A stretch of DNA of 64,000 nucleotides from Alphaproteobacteria bacterium (lineage in GTDB: Bacteria; Pseudomonadota; Alphaproteobacteria; Reyranellales; Reyranellaceae), in the NCBI GenBank assembly GCA_017308235.1, contig JAFKFL010000010.1, forward strand, positions 310,001 through 374,000. Direction: 5' to 3'. The stretch's first letter is position 1; the number at the start of each line of letters is the position of its first letter. This document shows, piece after piece, positions 20,741 to 31,872 of this stretch. The position numbers and the translations under genes were made by a program. A model generated the notes under the pieces. The model did no database searches. It was not told where the DNA came from and saw only the letters and a program-made list of their open reading frames with translations.

Positions 20741-20863
20741 CTGGGGGCGCGCGACTCCTCAGCGGAGTAACCTCCGCTTGAGTCGCGCGTCTTTGTTGAT
20801 GAAAGGGAAGATCGCGCCACTGCGCGACGCAGTGACCTGCGCGCTGGAGTGGCGCGCCCCCAG
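20741..20863. repeat. Nested palindromic element between convergent genes
   Basis: A 123-base unit bounded by a perfect 12-base inverted repeat (CTGGGGGCGCGC at 20741-20752, complement at 20852-20863). Inside are two further hairpins. The left one has 10-base arms (CGCGCGACTC) and an inner 7-base stem (AGCGGAG). The right one has GCGCCACT/AGTGGCGC arms with an inner CACTGCG stem. It fills the gap between convergent stops and resembles a REP/BIME or short MITE-like unit; it may also end transcription from both sides. Confidence 0.7.
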
Positions 20864-20891
20864 CCACGAACGTGGCTACAGCGTAATCGTT

Positions 20892-21872
20892 CTAGAGTCG
20901 CCGCAGCTCGCTGGTCGCCGCCCAATTGAGTTCGGACACGGTCGGGCAGCGCGCTTGGGCGAGTTGGAACTGCTCGCGCGCCAGCTGACGTTCGCCGCGG
21001 CGCAATGCCTCCATGCCGATGAAGAAGGCTGAGGGGCATTTGCCGTTGGTGCGCTTGGCTGATTCATCTGATTCGGCCACGACTTCAAGTTGGCCGGGCG
21101 TCAGCCTTCCCATCAGGAAGGTCGCGATCGGTCCCGGCCAGACCGAGAGATCGGATTTGCCAAGTTCGGCCTGCAACACGGCACGCGCATCCTGGCGGGT
21201 ATGGACCTGGGCGGCATAGCGCCACAACTGCGAGGGCAGACGTTCTGCCAGCGTCTTGCGGCCGACCAGCGCGCCGCCGAAATCATCGACCGCTTGCTGA
21301 AAGTTGCCGAGATTGAAATCCGCGTGACCGCGATAATAGAACGCCGCGCGCCGCTCGGACTCGTTCGAGGACGCCGCAAGCGCAGAATCGAGCTGGCCCA
21401 GCGCACGTGTGAAGTCGGCGATCTGCATATTGACCTGAGCTTGCGCAATCATGAGCCAGGGATCGCCGGGTTTGCGTTGCAGCCCGTATTCAAGCGTACG
21501 TAATGCCGCCGCACGATCCCCGCCGCCCGCCAACTCAGGCTGGGTGCTGGACAGCACAACCTGCCAGACGCTGGGCAGCAATCGGCCCATTTCCGCCACG
21601 TCCTTCTGGCTGTCGGCCTCGCGGCCGACCCGATTCAGCTGGAAGGCCCGGATACTGAGGTAAACGGTGCGGTCCACCGGCGAGAGCTGGCTGGCCGACA
21701 GGATCTTGTCGAGCGCTTCGAGGGGCGGATTTCGGCCCGATGCGTTGCGGCGACCGAAATCGCGCGCCGAGAGGTCCCCGTCGCGATTGTCGCTATATTG
21801 GGCAGCGCCGTCGCCCGCAGCTGCTAGGAGGACGATCAGAGCGCCCCAAATGCAGCGTGTTCTCCAGCCCAT
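20892..21872 (-). CDS. Exported tetratricopeptide-repeat protein
   Basis: This 326-residue protein has an N-terminal signal peptide (hydrophobic core at about residues 8-24, cleavage after GAAQ likely) and then helical repeats of TPR type, clearest at about 125-200 ([23 protein letters not shown] and [19 protein letters not shown]). It has no Cys lipobox. Such proteins act as periplasmic scaffolds, NlpI being a well-known example, but no partner is evident. It is transcribed alone, divergent from acnA across 113 bases and convergent with the Rieske gene. A specific function is not assigned. Confidence 0.8.
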   Translation of the reverse strand: MGWRTRCIWGALIVLLAAAGDGAAQYSDNRDGDLSARDFGRRNASGRNPPLEALDKILSASQLSPVDRTVYLSIRAFQLNRVGREADSQKDVAEMGRLLPSVWQVVLSSTQPELAGGGDRAAALRTLEYGLQRKPGDPWLMIAQAQVNMQIADFTRALGQLDSALAASSNESERRAAFYYRGHADFNLGNFQQAVDDFGGALVGRKTLAERLPSQLWRYAAQVHTRQDARAVLQAELGKSDLSVWPGPIATFLMGRLTPGQLEVVAESDESAKRTNGKCPSAFFIGMEALRRGERQLAREQFQLAQARCPTVSELNWAATSELRRL

Positions 21873-21985
21873 GGGTCAATCTCGCACACTGTCGGGCGGC
21901 CCGCATCCGCCGATTGCCTGTACCCCCTCCCTGCCCTTATTTTGCGACCGAATTTTGCCAAACCCGACCGCAGGAGTACGTTCTC

Positions 21986-24673
21986 ATGGCCGCCGCCCAT
22001 CCCGACAGCTTCAAGGCCCGGAAATCGCTCACGGTCGGTTCCAAGGGCTACACCTATTACAGCTTGAAGGCGGTCGAGAAGGAGGTTGGCGATCTTTCCC
22101 GCCTGCCCTTCTCCTTGCGCATCCTGATGGAAAACCTCGTTCGCAACGAGGACGGCACGACGGTCAAGAAGGCCGACATCGCCGCTTTCGCCGACTGGCT
22201 GCAGGCCAACGGTAAATCGAAGAAGGAGATCAACTTCCGGCCCGCACGCGTTTTGATGCAGGACTTCACCGGCGTGCCGGCGGTGGTCGATCTCGCGGCC
22301 ATGCGCGACGCGATGGGCAAGCTGGGCGGCGATGCCAAGAAGATCAACCCGCTGGTGCCGGTCGATCTCGTCATCGACCATTCGGTGATCGTCGACAATT
22401 TCGGCAACAGCTCTGCCTTCAAGGCCAACGTGCAGCTCGAGTACGAGCGCAACCTCGAGCGCTACCAGTTCCTGCGCTGGGGCCAGATGGCATTCGACAA
22501 TTTCCGAGTCGTGCCGCCGGGCACCGGCATCTGCCACCAGGTCAACCTCGAGTTCCTGGCGCAGGTCGTGTTCCAGCAGAAGGCCGGCAAGGAGACGGTG
22601 CTCTATCCCGACACGCTGGTCGGCACCGACAGCCACACCACGATGGTGAACGGGCTCGCGGTGCTGGGCTGGGGCGTGGGTGGCATCGAAGCGGAGGCGG
22701 CAATGCTCGGCCAGCCGCTGCCGATGGTCCTTCCCGAGGTCGTGGGCTTCAAGCTCACCGGCAAGCTCAAGGAAGGCGCAACCGCGACCGACCTCGTGCT
22801 CACCGTTACGCAGATGCTGCGCAAGAAGGGCGTGGTCAACAAGTTCGTCGAATTCTACGGCGAGGGCCTCGAGGAGCTGCCGCTCGCCAACCGCGCGACC
22901 ATCGCCAACATGGCGCCGGAATATGGTGCGACCTGCGGCTTCTTCCCGATCGACGAGATCACGATCGGCTATCTCAAGACAACCAATCGTGGCGCTGCGG
23001 CCAAGCTGGTCGAGGCCTATGCCAAGAAGCAGGGGATGTGGCGCTCGCGCAAATCGCCAGAGCCGGTCTTCAGCGACACGCTCACGCTCGATCTCGGCGA
23101 CGTCGAGCCGAGCCTCGCCGGCCCCAAGCGGCCGCAGGATCGCGTGCCGCTATCCCAGGCGAGCCAGCAGTTCGTGGCCAACATGGAGAAGGAGTTCGAC
23201 CGCCGCGACGACGGCAAACGCATCGCCTGCGAGGGCGCCGACTACGACCTCGGCCATGGCGACGTCGTGCTCGCCGCCATCACCTCCTGCACCAACACCT
23301 CGAACCCCTACGTCATGCTGGGCGCGGGCCTGGTCGCGCGCAACGCGGTGAAGCACGGACTCAAGGTGAAGCCGTGGGTGAAGACCTCGCTGGCACCGGG
23401 TTCGCAGGTCGTGACCGAGTATTTCGAGGCCTCGGGCCTGCAGAAGGATCTGAACAAGATCGGCTTCAACCTGGTGGGCTACGGCTGCACCTCGTGCATC
23501 GGCAATTCAGGCCCGCTGCTCGATCCGGTGACCAAGGCGATCGGTGACGGCGATCTCGTGGTGTGCTCGGTGCTGTCGGGCAACCGCAATTTCGAAGGCA
23601 GAGTTAACCCGCTGACCCGCGCCAACTACCTCGCCTCGCCGATGCTGGTGGTCATCTATGCGTTGGCTGGCTCGATGAAGATCGACATCACCAAGGACCC
23701 GATCGGCATCGGCAAGGGCGGCAAGCCGGTCTACCTCAAGGATCTCTGGCCCTCGAACGCCGAGGTCGAGAAGACAGTCAGCAAGTACGTCACGGTGAAG
23801 GCCTTCAAGAAGCGCTACGCCGACGTCTTCAAGGGTGACAAGTTCTGGCGCGGCATCAAGACCAAGCCCAGCCTCACCTATAGCTGGGATGACAATTCGA
23901 CCTACGTGCGCAATCCGCCCTACTTCGACGGCATGGGCAAGACGCCGGGCGCACTGGGCAACATCAAGGGTGCTCGGCCGCTCGGGCAGTTCGGCGATTC
24001 GATCACGACCGATCACATCTCGCCTGCCGGCTCGATCAAGAAGGACAGCCCGGCTGGGAAGTATCTGGAAGAGCACGACGTCGCGCCCAAGGACTTCAAC
24101 CAGTACGGCACGCGACGCGGCAATCACGAGGTGATGATGCGTGGCACCTTCGCCAACATTCGCCTCAAGAACGAGATGGTGCCGGGCATCGAGGGTGGCT
24201 TCACCCACGACTATCGCTCCGACGAGCCTGTGCCGATCTACGATGCGGCGATGCGCTACAAGAAGGAGCACACGCCGCAGATCCTGATCGCCGGCAAGGA
24301 GTACGGCACCGGCTCCTCGCGCGACTGGGCGGCCAAAGGCGTGAATCTTTTGGGCGTGAAGGCCGTGGTATGCGAGACCTTCGAGCGCATCCATCGCTCG
24401 AACCTCGTCGGCATGGGCGTGCTGCCACTACAGTTCAAGGACGGCATGACGCGCAAGTCGCTGAACCTCACCGGCCACGAGAGCTTCGACGTCGGCGGCA
24501 TCGAGAGCGGCCTGCGGCCCGGCATGGACGTGCCACTCACCATCCATCGCCGCGACGGCACGTCTGAGACGGTGACGCTCACCTGCCGCATCGATACGGC
24601 GGAGGAGATCGAGTACTTCAAAAACGGCGGCGTGCTGCACTACGTGCTCCGCAACCTCGCGCAGGCGGCCTGA
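21986..24673 (+). CDS. acnA: Aconitate hydratase A
   Basis: This 895-residue cytoplasmic TCA-cycle enzyme interconverts citrate and isocitrate through a 4Fe-4S cluster. The cluster ligands are visible in ITSCTNTSN and [11 protein letters not shown]; other active-site segments include [24 protein letters not shown] and the swivel-domain [14 protein letters not shown]. The length and order match AcnA/IRP-type aconitase, not AcnB. ATG 21986 is chosen for the CAGGAG site 9 bases upstream and the usual [15 protein letters not shown] start; in-frame codons further upstream belong to the intergenic region and the divergent gene. Confidence 0.97.
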   Translation: MAAAHPDSFKARKSLTVGSKGYTYYSLKAVEKEVGDLSRLPFSLRILMENLVRNEDGTTVKKADIAAFADWLQANGKSKKEINFRPARVLMQDFTGVPAVVDLAAMRDAMGKLGGDAKKINPLVPVDLVIDHSVIVDNFGNSSAFKANVQLEYERNLERYQFLRWGQMAFDNFRVVPPGTGICHQVNLEFLAQVVFQQKAGKETVLYPDTLVGTDSHTTMVNGLAVLGWGVGGIEAEAAMLGQPLPMVLPEVVGFKLTGKLKEGATATDLVLTVTQMLRKKGVVNKFVEFYGEGLEELPLANRATIANMAPEYGATCGFFPIDEITIGYLKTTNRGAAAKLVEAYAKKQGMWRSRKSPEPVFSDTLTLDLGDVEPSLAGPKRPQDRVPLSQASQQFVANMEKEFDRRDDGKRIACEGADYDLGHGDVVLAAITSCTNTSNPYVMLGAGLVARNAVKHGLKVKPWVKTSLAPGSQVVTEYFEASGLQKDLNKIGFNLVGYGCTSCIGNSGPLLDPVTKAIGDGDLVVCSVLSGNRNFEGRVNPLTRANYLASPMLVVIYALAGSMKIDITKDPIGIGKGGKPVYLKDLWPSNAEVEKTVSKYVTVKAFKKRYADVFKGDKFWRGIKTKPSLTYSWDDNSTYVRNPPYFDGMGKTPGALGNIKGARPLGQFGDSITTDHISPAGSIKKDSPAGKYLEEHDVAPKDFNQYGTRRGNHEVMMRGTFANIRLKNEMVPGIEGGFTHDYRSDEPVPIYDAAMRYKKEHTPQILIAGKEYGTGSSRDWAAKGVNLLGVKAVVCETFERIHRSNLVGMGVLPLQFKDGMTRKSLNLTGHESFDVGGIESGLRPGMDVPLTIHRRDGTSETVTLTCRIDTAEEIEYFKNGGVLHYVLRNLAQAA

Positions 24674-24704
24674 GGCCGCCTCGGCTCGGGGAGAAGGGCA
24701 CATC

Positions 24705-25259
24705 ATGGCGACGGGGCTGGCTGGCCACTTCGTCGCCATGGCGCGCAACAACGCCTGGGCCAACCATCGGCTGCTCACCGCCTGCAAGACGCTGACGCCG
24801 GAGGAACTTGCGGCGCCGCGCGTCAGCTTCTTTCCATCGCTGCGCGCCACCCTGAACCATATTCTTTGGGTCGATATCTATTATATCGACGCACTCGAGC
24901 GCGATCCGACGGTGCTCGAGCGCTATAGCGATCCGCCACCTGATTTTGCCGATGCCACATCACTCTACGACGCCCAGCACGCCAGCGACCGCCGTCTGCT
25001 CGTCTTTTGCGAACGCCAGACCGAGGCCACGCTTGGCGAAGGCCTGGTGCTGCCGCGGCCCAATCGCACGCCGCCGCCCACCAGTGTTGCCTCCATTTTG
25101 GAGCATCTTTTCCAGCACCAGATCCATCATCGCGGCCAGGCGCATGCCATGCTCACGGGAACACACGTGAAGCCACCGCAGCTCGACGAGTTCTTCCTTG
25201 CCGGCGAGGAGCATCTGCGGCGTGACGAGTTGCGGGCGCTGGGGCTAACCGAGACCTGA
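24705..25259 (+). CDS. DinB-family protein
   Basis: This 184-residue four-helix-bundle protein has the metal-binding His triad of the DinB/YfiT superfamily: H52 in LNHILWVD, and H138 and H142 in FQHQIHHRGQ. Members include thiol-dependent transferases such as bacillithiol, mycothiol and maleylpyruvate enzymes, as well as damage-inducible proteins of unknown role. It starts 31 bases after acnA and its stop overlaps the next start by one base (TGATG), so the DinB gene and the VOC-hydrolase fusion are probably translated together. The substrate is unknown. Confidence 0.85.
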   Translation: MATGLAGHFVAMARNNAWANHRLLTACKTLTPEELAAPRVSFFPSLRATLNHILWVDIYYIDALERDPTVLERYSDPPPDFADATSLYDAQHASDRRLLVFCERQTEATLGEGLVLPRPNRTPPPTSVASILEHLFQHQIHHRGQAHAMLTGTHVKPPQLDEFFLAGEEHLRRDELRALGLTET

Positions 25260-26377
25260 TGCGACGTCCATCCTTCGCCGGCGCGGCCATCGAGGTGAGC
25301 GATCTCGCTCGGTCCATCGCCTTTCACCGCCTATGGCTGCCGACGCTCGGGTTCCAGCGGGTCTGGGAAGGGCCTGCAAGCGTGTTGTGGGCCCGCGGCT
25401 ACGACCAGCTCGTGATGCGCCAGGCCAAGGAGGGCGTGTCCTACGGCCCCGGCGCCCTCTCGCTGGCCGTGTCGGCCGAAAGCCGCACCCAAGTCGACCA
25501 GGTCTTCACCGATCTGCGGGCCGCCGGTGCAGCAGTCGAGCAGCCGCCGGCCGAGCGTGAGGATTTTGCGCCCGGTTGCTATGCAATGCGGTTCCGCGAT
25601 CCTGACGGCGTGCCGATGGAGGTCGTTTACCGTTGGCAGGAGCTGCCGGCCCTGCCCGACGGCGAACCGGTCAGCATTCCAGGCGTCGGCGTCACGCTCG
25701 GTGGCTATCTCTTCAAGCCCCAGACCGGGCAGCCGCCTTACCCGGCCCTCGTCCTGCTGCACGGCTTCGCGGGCCACGCCCACAACCTCGCGGGATTGGC
25801 GCGGCGGGTCACAGCCAACGGCTATGCAGCGCTCGCCCTCTCGCTGCGTGGCTGGCTGGGATCGGAAGGCGACAATGATCAGGGCCTGCGCCAGCCGCTC
25901 GATGTCCTGGCCGCTATCGACTGGCTCGCCCGCCGGCCACTGGTCGACCGCACGCGCATTGGCCTCGTCGGCACCTCCATGGGTGGCCAAGTTGCTCTTC
26001 TTGCAGCCGCGCACAAACCACCGATCGCCGCCGTCGCCTCTTATTTCGCACCGACCGACCTCGCCCGCTGGCGCGAGGCCAATCCCTTCATCCGCGACTA
26101 TCTCGACGACCTCTGCGGCCCGGAAGGTTTGCCGGTGCGCTCGCCGCTGCTGCGCGTGGCGCAGATCGACGTTCCGGTGCTGCTGATCCACGGCGATCGC
26201 GACGAGAACGTGCCGGTGGACCAGACGCATGCCATGGCCCGCTCGCTCAGCGAACATGGCAAGGAGGTCGAGACCTTCATCGTCGAAGGCGCCACGCACT
26301 ATTTCGACGACAAGGAATATGGCATTGCCTTGCGCAAGCTGTTCGAGTTCCTGCGTCGCCATCTTAATCGGAGCTAG
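25259..26377 (+). CDS. Glyoxalase (VOC) / alpha-beta hydrolase fusion
   Basis: This 372-residue protein joins two families that are normally separate. Residues 1-127 form a vicinal-oxygen-chelate half (AIEVSDLARSI at the start, RFRDPDGVPMEVVYRW at the end). Residues 140-372 form a dienelactone-hydrolase-like half with oxyanion segment LLHGFAG (167-172), nucleophile S240 in GTSMGG, acid D315 in HGDRDENVP and H347 in GATHYF. No signal peptide is seen. The reading frame runs through the junction without stops or low-quality sequence, so the fusion looks genuine. The gene overlaps the DinB gene by one base and is followed 6 bases later by a nitroreductase. Reaction unknown. Confidence 0.85.
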   Translation: MRRPSFAGAAIEVSDLARSIAFHRLWLPTLGFQRVWEGPASVLWARGYDQLVMRQAKEGVSYGPGALSLAVSAESRTQVDQVFTDLRAAGAAVEQPPAEREDFAPGCYAMRFRDPDGVPMEVVYRWQELPALPDGEPVSIPGVGVTLGGYLFKPQTGQPPYPALVLLHGFAGHAHNLAGLARRVTANGYAALALSLRGWLGSEGDNDQGLRQPLDVLAAIDWLARRPLVDRTRIGLVGTSMGGQVALLAAAHKPPIAAVASYFAPTDLARWREANPFIRDYLDDLCGPEGLPVRSPLLRVAQIDVPVLLIHGDRDENVPVDQTHAMARSLSEHGKEVETFIVEGATHYFDDKEYGIALRKLFEFLRRHLNRS

Positions 26378-26383
26378 CCGTTC

Positions 26384-27055
26384 ATGCGCGTGTCGGAAGC
26401 CGTCAAATCCCGTCGGTCCATGCGGGTCTTCAAGACGGATCCGGTGTCGAAGGCCGACATCGAATGGATCATCACCACCGCCAATCGCGCCGCGTCCAAT
26501 GGCAACCTGCAGCCCTGGAAGCTCTACATCACGATGGGCAAGGCTCGCGCGCGCCTGTCGGCGGCGATCCTGAAAGCGATGGACGATGGCGACATGGGAC
26601 CGGGCGCGGAGTACGACGTCTATCCCAAGCAGTTCGCGCCGGTCTACGACCAACGTCGCAAGCTCGTCGGCAAGCAGCTCTATACCCTGCTCGGCGTGCC
26701 GCGCGGCGACGCATCAGGCATGCAGAAGCAGTTCCGCAAGAACTACGAATTCTTCAACGCGCCCGTCGGCATGATTCTGTGCGTCGAGCGTGGCATGGGC
26801 AACGGCCAGTGGATCGACTGCGGCATCTTCCTCGACCAGTTGATGCTGCTCGCCCGCGAGAAAGGCCTGCACACCTGCCCGCAGGCGGCTTTCAGCCGTT
26901 TCCAACACGTCGTGCGGCGCGAACTCAAGGTGCCCGACGACCAGGTCGTGATCTGCGGCCTGGCGCTGGGTTACGCCGACCCCGACGCCGTGCCCAACAA
27001 CCTCATCACCGACCGCGCGCCGATCGAGGACTTCACCACCTGGTTCACGGAATGA
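26384..27055 (+). CDS. Nitroreductase-family FMN oxidoreductase
   Basis: This 223-residue flavoprotein has the N-terminal SRRSMRVF phosphate/FMN-binding segment, SNGNLQPWKLYI in the cofactor pocket, and a C-terminal VICGLALGYADPDAVPNN segment typical of the nitroreductase fold. Family members reduce nitro groups, quinones or enones with NAD(P)H. The gene lies 6 bases after the VOC-hydrolase fusion on the same strand, in a DinB/VOC-hydrolase/nitroreductase cluster that looks suited to detoxification of reactive organic molecules. A small open frame overlaps its stop (ATGA). Confidence 0.9.
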   Translation: MRVSEAVKSRRSMRVFKTDPVSKADIEWIITTANRAASNGNLQPWKLYITMGKARARLSAAILKAMDDGDMGPGAEYDVYPKQFAPVYDQRRKLVGKQLYTLLGVPRGDASGMQKQFRKNYEFFNAPVGMILCVERGMGNGQWIDCGIFLDQLMLLAREKGLHTCPQAAFSRFQHVVRRELKVPDDQVVICGLALGYADPDAVPNNLITDRAPIEDFTTWFTE

Positions 27056-27162
27056 AGCCGTCGCGTGTCGATCTGACGATTGCTGCCGTTTTCTGCGGCG
27101 TGATCGGCCTCTATGACACGCTTTCTTCGACGCCTTTGGCACCGTCGCCTGGGCTCGACTAA
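27052..27162 (+). CDS. Possible 36-residue membrane peptide
   Basis: A short frame starts with ATG at 27052, overlapping the nitroreductase stop by four bases (ATGA). It encodes a hydrophobic stretch at about residues 8-21 (LTIAAVFCGVIGLY) and then a Ser/Pro-rich tail. The coupling geometry copies that of the real genes in this window. Nothing else supports it: there is no recognised family, and a peptide this short can occur by chance. If real, it would be a single-pass inner-membrane peptide. Confidence 0.35.
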   Translation: MKPSRVDLTIAAVFCGVIGLYDTLSSTPLAPSPGLD

Positions 27163-27252
27163 AAGCCCAATACAAAGTCGAATTGCCGCGCCCCGCCGCG
27201 ACGAGGTAAGAATCGCGATAATCTGCGCAATTCAAGGCCTCGGGAGGAATCG

Positions 27253-29190
<1,938 letters not shown>

Positions 29191-29213
29191 TCAGAAAGAG
29201 AACCGAGCGACCG

Positions 29214-30554
29214 ATGGCCAAGCCCACGATCCAGCAACTCGCCGCGGACCTGGCCGCCGGCCGCACCACCTCTGCCGCGCTCACCGAGCAAGCCCTCGCC
29301 CGCATCGACGATGCCAAAGGCGAGGGCAAGCGCGCCTTCATCAAGGTCTACAGGACCGCGGCACTGGCGGCGGCGCAGGCGAGCGACGCGCAGCGTAAGG
29401 CAGGACTTGTGCCGTCGCCGCTCGCTGGCATTCCCGTTTCGATCAAGAATCTCTGCGACGTCGCCGGCGAGACAACGCTGTCAGGCTCCATCGCGCTCGA
29501 CGATACGCCGCCGGCAAAGCAAGACGCGCCCGTGGTAGCGCGCCTTCGCGCCGCGGGCGCCGTGATCGTCGGCAGCACCAACATGAGTGAGTTCGCCTTC
29601 TCGGGCGTGGGCTTCAATCCGCACTACGGCACACCGGGCAATCCGGCCGACCGTGCCCGGGTGCCAGGCGGTTCGTCGTCCGGTGCGGCGGTCTCGGTCG
29701 CCGACGGCATGGCGGTGGCCGCGCTCGGCACCGATACAGGCGGCTCGGTGCGCATTCCTTCGGCGGTGTGCGGCGTGGTCGGCTTCAAACCCACCGCGCG
29801 CCGCGTGCCGATCAACGGCGTCGTGCCGCTCGCGACCTCGCTCGATTCGATCGGGCCGCTCGCCAACTCTGTCGAATGCTGCGCCATTGTCGACGCCGTG
29901 TTTGCGGGAGAGCCGATCGCCGTACCTGAGGCAGCGCCTCTGGCCGGTTTGCGCTTCGGCATCCCCAAGCACTTCGTCATGGAAGAGCTCGACGCCACCG
30001 TTGCCAAGGCCTTCGAACGGGCTTGCAAGGCGCTGGCGGCCAAGGGCGTGCGGATCGAGCAGATTGACCTGCCGCAACTCAACGAGTTGCCCGCCATCAA
30101 CGCCAAGGGTGGCTTTGCCGCGGCCGAAGCCTACGCCTGGCATCGCAAGCTGATCGCCCGCCGCGGCAAGGACTACGACCAGATCATCCATCCGCGCATC
30201 ATGCGCGGCAGCGAGATGGGCGCGGCGGACTATATCGAGTTGCTGGAGGCGCGTGCAGACCTGCAGAACCGCGTCGCTTCGGTGACCTCGAACTACGACG
30301 CCGTGATCATGCCGACCTGCGCCATCGTGGCGCCGACGCTCAAGGATGTCTCGACGGCCGAGGGCTTCACCAGGAACAACATGCTGCTGTTGCGCAATAC
30401 GGCGGTCGGCAACTTCCTTGACCGCTGCGCCGTCAGCCTGCCCTGCCATACCGCGGGCGAACTGCCGGTCGGCTTCATGCTGATGGGCGAGGCGATGGCC
30501 GACAAGCGGCTGCTGGCCATGGCGCGCGCCGTCGAACCGGCGGTGCGGGGTTAA
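29214..30554 (+). CDS. Amidase-signature family hydrolase
   Basis: This 446-residue cytoplasmic amidase has the Ser-cisSer-Lys triad visible: catalytic Lys in PVSIKNLCDV (about residue 80) and the signature GGSSSGAAVSVAD with the two serines at about 155-179, followed by GTDTGGSVRIPSA. Members hydrolyse amides such as indoleacetamide, aryl amides or Gln in GatA; this is not GatA, as no gatB or gatC is nearby. The ATG at 29214 follows acs by 23 bases, and codons upstream in the same frame lie inside acs. The substrate cannot be assigned. Confidence 0.9.
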   Translation: MAKPTIQQLAADLAAGRTTSAALTEQALARIDDAKGEGKRAFIKVYRTAALAAAQASDAQRKAGLVPSPLAGIPVSIKNLCDVAGETTLSGSIALDDTPPAKQDAPVVARLRAAGAVIVGSTNMSEFAFSGVGFNPHYGTPGNPADRARVPGGSSSGAAVSVADGMAVAALGTDTGGSVRIPSAVCGVVGFKPTARRVPINGVVPLATSLDSIGPLANSVECCAIVDAVFAGEPIAVPEAAPLAGLRFGIPKHFVMEELDATVAKAFERACKALAAKGVRIEQIDLPQLNELPAINAKGGFAAAEAYAWHRKLIARRGKDYDQIIHPRIMRGSEMGAADYIELLEARADLQNRVASVTSNYDAVIMPTCAIVAPTLKDVSTAEGFTRNNMLLLRNTAVGNFLDRCAVSLPCHTAGELPVGFMLMGEAMADKRLLAMARAVEPAVRG

Positions 30555-30555
30555 A

Positions 30556-30571
30556 CGGAACGCCCGTTCCG
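30556..30571. terminator. Short palindrome between convergent stops
   Basis: CGGAACG and CGTTCCG arms with a 2-base loop sit in the 24-base gap between the convergent amidase and flavin-reductase-like genes. Flanking T/A-rich bases are few, so termination in either direction is only possible, not shown. Confidence 0.3.
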
Positions 30572-30578
30572 CTGTCGG

Positions 30579-31214
30579 TTATTGATAGCGCGGATCGTCG
30601 GGACGACGCATTTTCCAGACGTTCTCGGTCGTCGTGTATTCGCTGTAGCCGAGACGCGCCACGGGCCGGAAGGCCATCACGTCGACGCGGCCGTCCTTCA
30701 GGATGGTGTCGTCGATGTGCACGCCCACCACCTGGCCGAATACAACCGATCCGCGATGTGATTCGTGGCCTTTTTCAACCGGGAGTTCAAGCGTCTTCCA
30801 GTACTTGCACTCGAGCGCCACCGGCGATTCGGCGACGCGCGGCGGCTTCACGTACTTGCAGGCCGCGGGCGTCAGGCCGGCAAGCTTCATCTCGTCGACA
30901 TCGCGCGCCACCATCGCGGTCGTGACGTTCATCTTCTCGGCGAGATGGCCTGCCACCATGTTGACCACGAACTCGCCGGTTTCCTCGGCGTTCATGCGAC
31001 TGTGCTTGGTCGGGTTGTCGCCGTAAGTGCCGGTGATGGCGAAATAGACCATCGGCGGGTACTCGCTGACGCCGTTGTAGAAGCTGTAGGGCGCGAGATT
31101 GACCTGGCCCTGGCTGTTGACGGTCGAAATCCAGCCGATCGGCCGCGGCACGATCAGCGCCTTCAACGGATCGACGGCAAAGCCATGGTCGCGCTTGGCG
31201 GCATCGTAGAACAT
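30579..31214 (-). CDS. Flavin-reductase-like (FMN-binding split barrel) protein
   Basis: This 211-residue protein has the flavin reductase domain: VPRPIGWISTVNSQGQVNLAPYSFYNGVS at residues 23-51 is the typical FMN/phosphate-binding stretch, and EFVVNM follows in the core. Members reduce FMN or hold it for partner oxygenases. ATG 31212-31214 is chosen because GGGGGAG lies about 8 bases upstream and the product then starts at the domain boundary; an in-frame start at 31373 would only add Arg-rich sequence that looks non-coding. It lies 23 bases downstream of the alarmone-hydrolase-like gene on the same strand. Partner unknown. Confidence 0.87.
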   Translation of the reverse strand: MFYDAAKRDHGFAVDPLKALIVPRPIGWISTVNSQGQVNLAPYSFYNGVSEYPPMVYFAITGTYGDNPTKHSRMNAEETGEFVVNMVAGHLAEKMNVTTAMVARDVDEMKLAGLTPAACKYVKPPRVAESPVALECKYWKTLELPVEKGHESHRGSVVFGQVVGVHIDDTILKDGRVDVMAFRPVARLGYSEYTTTENVWKMRRPDDPRYQ

Positions 31215-31237
31215 CCTTGATCTCCCCCTCTGTGCCG

Positions 31238-31798
31238 TCAGGCGTTGAAACGCGCCCAGGCCTCGGCGTGGGCCCGATCGAACGCGGCATCGAGGGCGGC
31301 ATTGAGCCCGCGGCAGGATCGCACCACCGCCTCGGCCCAGTCGACATAGTCGCGCAACCGCTCCCTTGTCCATCCCGTTGGCGGGCTGGTCACCAGCCCG
31401 CGCAGGTTGGAGGTCTTGTCCGCGATCTTGAGCAGCTTGGCGCGCCGCGACTTGTGCGGCGTCGTCTCGACCTGCAGCCGCTTGCGCTCGGCCTTGGGCA
31501 GGCTCTTGTCATCGGTGACCTCGACCACCAGTGCCGCGACCTCGGGCCCGAATCGCTGGCGCAGGTCGTCGAAGGTGACGCCGGTATCCTCGATCGTGTC
31601 GTGCAACAGTCCGCCCATCACCAGCACGGGGTCATTGCCTCCCGTCGTTTCCGCCAGCAGCGTCGCCACCTCGGTCAGGTGGTTGACATAGGGCTCGGCG
31701 CGCTCGCCTTTGCGGCGCTGGCCGACATGCTGGCGCGCGGCATAATCCGTCGCCTGCATCAGCCGTACGAGATCTTCCGTCACTTTTCCGTGCTCCAT
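31238..31798 (-). CDS. MESH1-type HD hydrolase (small alarmone hydrolase)
   Basis: This 186-residue single-domain HD phosphohydrolase carries metal ligands H40, H66, D67 and D127 and the HDTIEDT motif at 66-72 with catalytic E70-D71. The segment around residues 94-112 (VTDDKSLPKAERKRLQV) closely follows animal MESH1/HDDC3, with the four metal ligands offset by five positions (human H35, H61, D62, D122, from memory). It has no synthetase, TGS or ACT domain, unlike RelA/SpoT. Predicted reaction: removal of the 3' pyrophosphate from ppGpp; MESH1 relatives also act on NADPH. ATG 31798 is chosen over an in-frame start further upstream because it matches the family N-terminus. Confidence 0.85.
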   Translation of the reverse strand: MEHGKVTEDLVRLMQATDYAARQHVGQRRKGERAEPYVNHLTEVATLLAETTGGNDPVLVMGGLLHDTIEDTGVTFDDLRQRFGPEVAALVVEVTDDKSLPKAERKRLQVETTPHKSRRAKLLKIADKTSNLRGLVTSPPTGWTRERLRDYVDWAEAVVRSCRGLNAALDAAFDRAHAEAWARFNA

Positions 31799-31872
31799 AT
31801 GTGTCTTTCCCGCGCAGCGTGCGACCAGCGGTCCGGCTTGTCGAGCCGCCGACACTCGACCATGTTGGGGCC

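Noticed and set aside
19437-21032. Plus-strand 531-codon frame overlapping the Rieske gene in another frame
   Set aside because: It overlaps the oxygenase gene completely and runs through the palindromic element; the Rieske frame has all cofactor motifs.
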